A stretch of 46,043 bases of DNA from Clostridiales bacterium (GTDB lineage Bacteria > Bacillota > Clostridia > Christensenellales > Aristaeellaceae). Shown here piece after piece: positions 40,724-46,043 of this stretch. The notes beneath the pieces are model-generated. The model ran no database searches and had not been told where the DNA came from. It saw nothing but the letters and a program-made list of their open reading frames with translations. The stretch spans positions 1 through 46,043 of the forward strand of contig SVGJ01000009.1 of assembly GCA_015056415.1 (NCBI GenBank), read 5' to 3'. Each line of letters starts with the position of its first letter. Within the stretch, counting starts at the first letter, position 1. The position numbers and the translations under genes are program-made.

Positions 40724-42694
40724 TTATTCCGGGCGGGCGTTGGTGACCTCCAGCAGGGCCTGCACCTCACCGAAGTAGAGTTCGACCTCCTCATCGGTGA
40801 GCTTCATGGCTTTCTGAAGCATCTCGGCGATCTTGCGGGGGCGTACCCGGGCGTAGTACTTGATGGCGCCGATGTTCTTGTTCCAGTTGGAGCGCTTCAT
40901 GTTGTCCCAGCGGCGGATGTGCCGGTCGAGAATGGGATCCAGCTGGGCGATGACATCGTCAAATCGGGCCTCCACATGGGGCCACTGGAAGCATTCCTCC
41001 AGGATCTCCGCCACACGGGTGAGGAACTTTGCCTTGTATTCCGGCACCGCCAGCAGGGCGTTCAGCGGCTCATGCCGGAAGCCCTGCACCTTGGCGCTGA
41101 CCTTTTTGATGTAGTATTCCGTGGGCGTGGCGTCCAGGTTGCGCCAGCAGGCCTCCACGTCGAAGAGGAGATACTTCCACTTGCCGCCGGGCACACGGTA
41201 CACGCGCACGTTGGTGTAATCCACATTGCCCAGGATGATCTCGAAGGCGGCATGGGTGAACATATTGTCCACATCCAGCCGGTCCAGGACGTACTGCAGG
41301 TTTTCCGGGTCGTTCAGATCGTTGGTTTTGCAGAAGTCGGCCAGGGCCTCCCAGTCCGCGTTATCGCCGTTCTGGGTAAAGCGGTCGGTGCCGTTGCGGG
41401 CAAGGATGTCGATGTTATCGATGTCCTTTTCGTCCGTCACGCCCTCATACTGGGCGATGAAGTGCTTGTTGATCTTCTCCCGCAGGTTGTAATGGCCCCA
41501 GTATTCGCCGTTGATGTACACCTGGATCACCACATGATCCTGATACAGAAGGCCCTGGCCCTCCGCCAGCGAGGAGGCCACGATGTCCCGGATGCGGGTG
41601 GCGTAGGTATCGGAGTTTGCGGCGCGGAGCAGCAGGGATTTATAGTCGGAATAATCACGGGTGGGGAAGGGGTTGAAGGTGAAGGTGTCATCGCCGTACT
41701 CATTGCGGGCGTAGAGGGCGATGGATTTCTGCGCGTTGACCCGGGCGGAATGGCCGGAGCAGGTGAAGGTGCCCATCTGGTTGATCTGGCACTGGCCCTC
41801 CAGGGTGTAGTATTCGATATTGACGGGGTACTCCAGCTCCTTGGCGTAGTTGGGCGTTTCGCCGCTGCCCTTCACCAGCGCGCCGGTTTTGCTGTTGAAG
41901 AGGTATTTTTCATCCGTGATGAGCGAGACTACAGGAGTCTTGAGCGTATCGCCGATGAAGTAACTGGCGCTGACCGCCTGGGAGGAAACAGCGTCCTCGC
42001 GGAAGGCCTTGACGCGGAGCACGGTGGTCTTTTTGATTTCCAGCCCCTTTGCCGGGAACTCCTTGGACTTGGCGGTGGGGGTGGTGCCGTTGGTGGTATA
42101 GCGCAGGGTCGCGCCCTCGGGCGCGGTGGCGGTGATGGTAACAGCCTCGTCATAAAAGCCGCCGGGGGTGGTGATGACAGGCTCATCCACACGGAAGGTA
42201 TACGCGGTCTTATCGTTCTTTTTGCCGCGGGTATCGTTTTCGAAGAAGCCGTACTCCGTGCCGCCGGCGGGCAGACCGTAGGTCACGCAGCCGTACTGCT
42301 GGGGCACCTCCAGCGTTTGCAGCAGGTTGCCCTCGCTGTCGGAAAGGTAGAGCTTCTCGCCCCCGGAGGAGATCTTGAAGGTGGAATAGAAGGTAGCTTC
42401 CCTCCCCGGAGCGATGTCCTCCTCGCCGGTGCAGTACACGGTCAGGTAAGCGCCCTTCTTGAGCTTTGTTCCCTTGGGGAAGGCCCACTTCTGCAGATCT
42501 TTTTTGCTGTCGCTCAGGTACCAGCCGGAAAGATTCACCGTCTTGGTGCCGTTGTTATACAGCTCGATCCAGTCGTAGGCATGTTCATTCTTATAGGTGC
42601 CGTTGAGGCCGCAGACCTCGTTAATGATAACGTCAGCGAGGGCCGTTATGGGCAGGAGCAGCACAAGCAGGCAGAGAATCAGCTTTTTCGGCAT
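40724..42694 (-). CDS. Secreted CotH-kinase-family protein with lamin-tail domain
   Basis: A 656-residue exported protein. Signal peptide about 1-20 (basic KK, hydrophobic LILCLLVLLLP, cut near ALA-D). A lamin-tail domain follows (VIINEVCGLNG ... DWIELYNNGTKTVNLSGWYLSD, about 22-125), then an Ig/chitobiase-C-like segment (ITTPGGFYDEAVTITATAP, RYTTNGTTPT) and the CotH kinase-like domain (about 240-620) with KSLLLRAANSD, YWGHYNLREKINKHF and KWKYLLFDVEACW. CotH proteins are atypical kinases that phosphorylate secreted proteins; in non-spore contexts such multidomain forms are often surface-associated. It leads an operon with yqxD, bcp and def. Confidence 0.92.
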   Translation of the reverse strand: MPKKLILCLLVLLLPITALADVIINEVCGLNGTYKNEHAYDWIELYNNGTKTVNLSGWYLSDSKKDLQKWAFPKGTKLKKGAYLTVYCTGEEDIAPGREATFYSTFKISSGGEKLYLSDSEGNLLQTLEVPQQYGCVTYGLPAGGTEYGFFENDTRGKKNDKTAYTFRVDEPVITTPGGFYDEAVTITATAPEGATLRYTTNGTTPTAKSKEFPAKGLEIKKTTVLRVKAFREDAVSSQAVSASYFIGDTLKTPVVSLITDEKYLFNSKTGALVKGSGETPNYAKELEYPVNIEYYTLEGQCQINQMGTFTCSGHSARVNAQKSIALYARNEYGDDTFTFNPFPTRDYSDYKSLLLRAANSDTYATRIRDIVASSLAEGQGLLYQDHVVIQVYINGEYWGHYNLREKINKHFIAQYEGVTDEKDIDNIDILARNGTDRFTQNGDNADWEALADFCKTNDLNDPENLQYVLDRLDVDNMFTHAAFEIILGNVDYTNVRVYRVPGGKWKYLLFDVEACWRNLDATPTEYYIKKVSAKVQGFRHEPLNALLAVPEYKAKFLTRVAEILEECFQWPHVEARFDDVIAQLDPILDRHIRRWDNMKRSNWNKNIGAIKYYARVRPRKIAEMLQKAMKLTDEEVELYFGEVQALLEVTNARPE

Positions 42695-42726
42695 GGATAC
42701 GCCTCCGAATCATTCAGTACAAAGCT

Positions 42727-42755
42727 ATTATAAGCGCCAATGCCTGGAATGGCAA
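42727..42755 (-). promoter_or_regulatory. SigA promoter of the cotH operon
   Basis: On the minus strand TTGCCA (42755-42750), 17-bp spacer, perfect TATAAT (42732-42727), about 30 bp upstream of the cotH ATG, which has GGAGG before it. Confidence 0.82.
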
Positions 42756-42806
42756 GGGGTGGAAATCACGGCGTGTACTTTGTTTGCACAGGGGGAGAGC
42801 GGCATT

Positions 42807-42835
42807 GTTTTTCGGGTCGATTGGGAGTATAATGT
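42807..42835 (+). promoter_or_regulatory. Promoter of the membrane-paralogue cluster
   Basis: TTGTTT (42807-42812), 17-bp spacer, perfect TATAAT (42830-42835). Leader about 30 nt to the GTG start. Confidence 0.72.
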
Positions 42836-42870
42836 ATTTTGATGGGATGTAAGGAAGGAGGCTTCTTTTT

Positions 42871-43461
42871 GTGAAAGCGATCAAATGGATGAGCTTCGTT
42901 GCGGCGGGGCTGTGGGCGACGCTGATGCTTGCGTCCATTGTGCTTACCGGCTCGTTTCCGCTGCGATTGGCGATCCGTGTGAGCCTGAATATCGCAAGCC
43001 TTGTGCTGCTGCTTATTTCGGTGTTTGGCCGCAAACCGGCGCTGGGGTACATTGGCGTGGGCATCAAGATCACCGTCATTGTTTATTCGATGGCGCGGAA
43101 TATCATGATTTACGACATCCGCGCGGATGTCATGTACATCCTCAACGTGTTCCTGCAGGAGGGCATGGCGCTGGCGCTGTGGGTGCTGTGGCTCTTTGCG
43201 CTGAAGAACAAGGCCGTGGCGATCATCACGATGGTATTATCGGCGCTGCTGGCGCTGTGGCAGTTCGGCCTGATCGCGTCTGTGCTCACGTCTGATCTGC
43301 TTGGCACGTTCCTGCGCATATACATTGGGATAGCGGTGGACTATGTCAGCGTGGTCTTCTATTATCTGAGCGTTGCCCTTACGGCATTGTGGCTGATCCT
43401 CAGGAAGAAGGAAGCCGTCCCTGCGCCCGAAGCGCTGCCTGCCGCCGGCCCGGAGCTCTGA
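42871..43461 (+). CDS. Six-helix membrane protein, paralogue 1 of 3
   Basis: A 196-residue integral membrane protein of unknown function. Six hydrophobic segments: about 7-27, 34-53, 58-80, 92-111, 114-138 and 150-177, with a conserved ALWVLWLFAL block in helix 4 and a C-terminal LTALWLILRKKE before a short Pro/Ala tail. The start is GTG, preceded by AAGGAGG. The MKAIKWMSFVAAGLW N-terminus is a variant of the MKALKYISYSLAGL start of the next two genes. No enzyme or transporter motif seen. Confidence 0.85.
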   Translation: MKAIKWMSFVAAGLWATLMLASIVLTGSFPLRLAIRVSLNIASLVLLLISVFGRKPALGYIGVGIKITVIVYSMARNIMIYDIRADVMYILNVFLQEGMALALWVLWLFALKNKAVAIITMVLSALLALWQFGLIASVLTSDLLGTFLRIYIGIAVDYVSVVFYYLSVALTALWLILRKKEAVPAPEALPAAGPEL

Positions 43462-43491
43462 CAACACAAACGATAACAGGAGGATGAAACA

Positions 43492-44097
43492 ATGAAAGCC
43501 TTGAAGTACATCAGCTACAGCCTGGCGGGATTGAGCGTGCTTTTTGCGCTGATCAACATAATTGATTGGGTGGTCAATTCAAACATCATTACAGCGTCGA
43601 TCGCGACGTCTCTTTTGTATATTGCCTGGGATACTGCTGTGATTGTACTCATGCTCATTTATGTGTTTGCGCAGAAAAGGGCAATGGGGTATATTGCAGT
43701 GGGTATGATGCTCACCACACTAACGATATCTTTTACGCAAAGCTTGATTTCCCAGCTCCAACAGGTACAGTATGTGGGTGTATTGCCGATCATGCTGTGG
43801 GTGCTCACGGAAAGCCTGACCTTCGCGTTCTGGGTGCTGTGGCTCTTTGCGCCCAGGAGCAAACCGATGGCGATCACGGTATTTGTCCTGGCCATTGTAA
43901 TTATACTCTTTGCGGCGCTGGATATGGTCCAATGGATCGGCCTTGTCGTCCTTGGTAACCTTAGTTTCGTTCTGAACTGCGCAGAGCGGATTTGCTACTT
44001 CCTGAGCCTCGCTATTGCTGCGTGGTGGCTGGTTCTCAGGGGAAAGAAGTCCCTTTCCGCCGGTGGGGAGGAAGTCATCTGCGAGGGCGTTGAGTAA
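43492..44097 (+). CDS. Six-helix membrane protein, paralogue 2 of 3
   Basis: A 201-residue membrane protein clearly related to its neighbours: MKALKYISYSLAGL start, six hydrophobic segments, FAFWVLWLFAPRSKPMAI in the middle and AAWWLVLRGKK at the end. It follows paralogue 1 by 30 nt with AGGAGG. Its first 39 bases are identical to those of paralogue 3, although the rest has diverged strongly. Codon use is more AT-rich than in the surrounding housekeeping genes. Function unknown. Confidence 0.85.
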   Translation: MKALKYISYSLAGLSVLFALINIIDWVVNSNIITASIATSLLYIAWDTAVIVLMLIYVFAQKRAMGYIAVGMMLTTLTISFTQSLISQLQQVQYVGVLPIMLWVLTESLTFAFWVLWLFAPRSKPMAITVFVLAIVIILFAALDMVQWIGLVVLGNLSFVLNCAERICYFLSLAIAAWWLVLRGKKSLSAGGEEVICEGVE

Positions 44098-44118
44098 TTC
44101 CCGGGATGGGTATATAAT
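44090..44118 (+). promoter_or_regulatory. Internal promoter of paralogue 3
   Basis: TTGAGT (44090-44095, overlapping the last codons of paralogue 2), 17-bp spacer, perfect TATAAT (44113-44118), 30 bp before the start. Confidence 0.65.
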
Positions 44119-44148
44119 GACTATATGGAAGGATAAGGAGGAAATTAC

Positions 44149-44874
44149 ATGAAAGCCTTGAAGTACATCAGCTACAGCCTGGCGGGACTCTGGATCGCTT
44201 TGGATATCGCCTACCTGACCGGGATCGGAGAACTGTCGATCCTGAACATTGCCATGTCAGTTACTATGAGCGCCGTGCCGCTGGTGCTGTTGTTTATTGG
44301 CGTTTTCCATCAGAAGCGGGTGCTGGGGTATGTTGCGATTGCCTGGATGATAGTCAGCTGGGTAGCTTCTCTGGCCCAAACGATTTATTATAATATGGAT
44401 CATCTCCAATATCTGACCGTGAGCTTCATTCTGCAAGGGATCACTCTTCTCTTCTGGGCACTGTGGCTGTTTGCGTTGAGGAGCAAGCCTGTAGCAATTG
44501 TCGTTTTTGTTTTGGCGAATCTGCTTTTTGTTTACAATCTGCTGGCGATGGTTTCGCTCAATCCCTTCAATGCCGTGTCTCAGAGGAACCTTATATTCTG
44601 GGTTGGCGTGGAGCAGCTGTCGGCGGCCTGCTGGTATCAGTGCCTCGCCCTTACCGCGCTGTGGCTGATGCTCAGAAAGAAGGCCATTCCTTCCTCCGGG
44701 GATGATCAGGAGACCAGCATGCCCTGCGATGAAAACGTTCCGCAGGCCATCCCCGTCAGCGCAGCCAACGGCAACGTGGAAGCCATCCGCGGCCTGGCGC
44801 AGCTGTATCAGCAGGGGATCATCACCGAGGAAGAGTTCCAGCGGAAGAAGACCGAGCTGCTGAAACAGATCTAA
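44149..44874 (+). CDS. Six-helix membrane protein with C-terminal SHOCT domain, paralogue 3 of 3
   Basis: A 241-residue membrane protein: the same MKALKYISYSLAGLW start and LFWALWLFALRSKPVAIVVF block as its neighbours, then after the last helix (LTALWLMLRKK) a polar linker (about 180-212) and a SHOCT-type domain (IRGLAQLYQQGIITEEEF, 213-230, ending KKTELLKQI). SHOCT is a short oligomerisation-type domain common at the ends of membrane proteins. Only this copy carries it. AAGGAGG precedes the start. Function unknown. Confidence 0.87.
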   Translation: MKALKYISYSLAGLWIALDIAYLTGIGELSILNIAMSVTMSAVPLVLLFIGVFHQKRVLGYVAIAWMIVSWVASLAQTIYYNMDHLQYLTVSFILQGITLLFWALWLFALRSKPVAIVVFVLANLLFVYNLLAMVSLNPFNAVSQRNLIFWVGVEQLSAACWYQCLALTALWLMLRKKAIPSSGDDQETSMPCDENVPQAIPVSAANGNVEAIRGLAQLYQQGIITEEEFQRKKTELLKQI

Positions 44875-44901
44875 CAACTACCTGTCCAATACGGATAACA
44901 C

Positions 44902-44930
44902 AAAAGGATGCCCTGTGGGGCATCCTTTTT
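44902..44930. terminator. Bidirectional terminator after the membrane-paralogue cluster
   Basis: A 12-bp perfect stem (AAAAGGATGCCC with GGGCATCCTTTT), loop TGTG, followed by T; the A run on the left also allows use by the convergent gene at 44979. Confidence 0.9.
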
Positions 44931-44978
44931 GCGATGGCTCACCAGGAGCAACAAGCAAAGGGCAGGGGAGAGCTGGCC

Positions 44979-45620
44979 TTATGATTTCTTCTGCTTCCGG
45001 TTTTCAGCGGAGAGCATGCTTGCGATCCGGGCAAGATGCTTGTTTGTTGCAGCCAGCTGGTCGTTGGTGTCGTCCAGCTTGGCATTGATCCTGCCAATGG
45101 CAGAGGCGACGCTCAGTACAAGCATGATCATGGCGAAGGTAAGCATCGTTCCGATGATGCCGCCGATGATAACGCCCCAACCGTTTGCCCGTGTCATTTG
45201 CAACTGCGTCAGCGGGACGCCAATCAGCAGACTCAAAACAATGCCGGCAATAAGGAGAATCACAGCGAACACAGAAAGGAAAGAACACAGGCTCTCGATA
45301 GAGCTGCCTGGAGAAACAGCTTCCGTTTCCTGCTGGTGTTCGATTTGCTCACGTTCATTGAGCATCTGGATATCCTGCGAATCTTCGTTGGTGAAGATCC
45401 TATTCACCGTTGCGATCACGACGTGGCCGGCGTTGCTGTTTTTCATCTTTGCTTGAAGCTGCGCATGAAGCTCCTTCCGCTCCGGGGCATTCTGGTCGAG
45501 TTCCTCCGCTTTATCAAGAATTCCTGCGCAATCGGCACAAATGGGCACAGTTCTTCCATTGATCAGCAGGCCGCCCAAGTTCAAATCAGCGTCATGACCA
45601 CAGATGCAACAGCGTTCCAT
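44979..45620 (-). CDS. Zinc-ribbon membrane protein of unknown function
   Basis: A 213-residue protein. The N-terminus has a treble-clef-like pair CCICGH (4-7) and CADC (28-31), consistent with a zinc ribbon. A charged linker follows (about 35-105), then two membrane segments (LCSFLSVFAVILLIAGIVLSL and a Gly-rich GWGVIIGGIIGTMLTFAMIML) and a C-terminal coiled-coil-like heptad stretch (INAKLDDTNDQLAATNKHLAR). GAGGAGG precedes the start. The upstream gap (45621-45745) is AT-rich with a nine-T run and a possible TTGCAC -35, but no clear -10. Confidence 0.8.
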   Translation of the reverse strand: MERCCICGHDADLNLGGLLINGRTVPICADCAGILDKAEELDQNAPERKELHAQLQAKMKNSNAGHVVIATVNRIFTNEDSQDIQMLNEREQIEHQQETEAVSPGSSIESLCSFLSVFAVILLIAGIVLSLLIGVPLTQLQMTRANGWGVIIGGIIGTMLTFAMIMLVLSVASAIGRINAKLDDTNDQLAATNKHLARIASMLSAENRKQKKS

Positions 45621-45745
45621 ATCCAGTCCTCCTCAGTTTTTCTCGTATATTGTTTTTTTTTCGACAAAGTGCAATGAAATCCTTCACGAGAAAAGGAGGA
45701 GCCCTTGCACAGCTTATTGGGCGCTGGCACTCTTCTTGAATGCAA

Positions 45746-45778
45746 GAAACCGGACACCCTCAAGGGGCGCCCGGTTTC
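45746..45778 (-). terminator. Terminator-like hairpin after tRNA-Pro
   Basis: A 14-bp stem, including two G-U pairs, with loop CTTGA lies a few bases past the tRNA 3' end on the minus strand; the T tract is short (TTTCTT). Confidence 0.65.
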
Positions 45779-45783
45779 TCTCA

Positions 45784-45860
45784 TGGTCGAAGTGGCGGGA
45801 TTCGAACCCGCGGCCTTTTGGTCCCGAACCAAACGCGCTACCAAACTGCGCTACACCTCG
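45784..45860 (-). tRNA. tRNA-Pro, anticodon CGG
   Basis: A 77-nt cloverleaf with encoded CCA (45786-45784). Acceptor stem CGAGGTG/CACTTCG (one G-U), discriminator A, D arm GCGC...GCGC, anticodon stem TTTGG/CCAAA with loop TTCGGGA (anticodon CGG), and T arm CGGGTTCGAATCCCG. No promoter is visible directly upstream; a 93-bp repeat abuts the 5' end. Confidence 0.95.
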
Positions 45861-46043
45861 GTCTTCGGCCATCCCACGGCGCAAGGCCGTGTGCTGGCTA
45901 CGCTCGGCGATTGCGAGCAATCGCTGTCGCTAGTCGGGCAAGCCCGACCTACGGTCTTCGGCCATCCCACGGCGCAAGGCCGTGTGCTGGCTACGCTCGG
46001 CGATTGCGAGCAATCGCTGTCGCTAGTCGGGCAAGCCCGACCT
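45861..46043. repeat. 93-bp tandem repeat, two copies, at the window edge
   Basis: The sequence starting GTCTTCGGCCATCCC at 45861 recurs without change at 45954 and runs to the window end, giving a 93-bp period (second copy 90 nt as seen). Each copy holds hairpins CACGGC/GCCGTG, GCGATT/AATCGC and GTCGGGC/AA/GCCCGAC. Copy 1 abuts the first base of tRNA-Pro. No ORF, promoter or T tract is evident. Confidence 0.9.

Noticed and set aside
40202-42733. Plus-strand ORF of 843 codons opposite cotH, yqxD and the bcp start
   Set aside because: Antisense to three well-supported genes; Val/Gly/His-rich shadow without motifs.

Overview
The window is a GC-rich, densely packed stretch of a bacterial chromosome, almost certainly from an anaerobic Clostridia-type Bacillota, probably a gut or rumen lineage near Christensenellales or Oscillospirales. 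The evidence is the gene order (recJ-rel-dtd-MBL-hemZ, then zapA-U32-mutS2), strong AGGAGG-type ribosome sites, near-consensus SigA promoters with 17-bp spacers, a HemZ-type radical SAM protein, a small ATECTGLMP protein of a kind I associate with Clostridia, and an alpha2-type glycyl-tRNA synthetase. This placement is inference; there is no 16S in the window. Nearly all content is chromosomal housekeeping. I see no prophage, transposase or CRISPR.

Layout. 1-2.3 kb: the 5' part of a CE2-type esterase (minus) and a DEAD-box helicase (plus), with divergent promoters whose -35 boxes overlap. 2.3-6.3 kb (minus): secD-secF and gpmI. 6.3-8.5 kb: a short MutS2-like ATPase without a Smr domain, behind a leader with a 5-codon ORF and an attenuator-like terminator. 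8.6-11.9 kb: PRPP synthetase, a GNAT acetyltransferase and glycyl-tRNA synthetase. 12.1-19.1 kb: the recJ-rel-dtd-MBL-hemZ operon. 19.2-25.9 kb: cyclophilin, zapA, a DUF3795 protein, a U32 peptidase, full-length mutS2 and a DUF5714-type protein. 25.9-28.9 kb: a two-component system, then chorismate mutase and shikimate kinase. 29.1-31.5 kb: an amino-acid-kinase-family protein, a beta-lactamase-fold serine hydrolase and the ATECTGLMP microprotein on the opposite strand. 31.6-33.2 kb: a GH51 arabinofuranosidase. 33.2-35.5 kb (minus): a 2-hydroxyacid dehydrogenase, an MBL hydrolase and a deaminase. 35.6-39.3 kb: a TetM-like GTPase, an FMN alpha-hydroxyacid oxidoreductase and a TIM-barrel isomerase. 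39.4-42.7 kb (minus): cotH, yqxD, bcp and def in one run. 42.8-44.9 kb: three paralogous six-helix membrane proteins. 45-46 kb: a zinc-ribbon membrane protein, tRNA-Pro(CGG) and a 93-bp tandem repeat at the window edge.

The signals that ordinary genes do not explain are: (i) four arrays of GC-rich hairpins with a period near 30 bp that begin exactly at the stop codons of secF, glyQS and the amino-acid kinase, and inside the last codons of zapA; (ii) the apparent translation-coupled attenuator of the MutS2-like gene; (iii) the ATECTGLMP gene, which overlaps the 3' end of the serine-hydrolase gene tail to tail; (iv) the 93-bp hairpin-rich repeat beside the tRNA. All calls were made by eye from sequence and translation; no database search was run.
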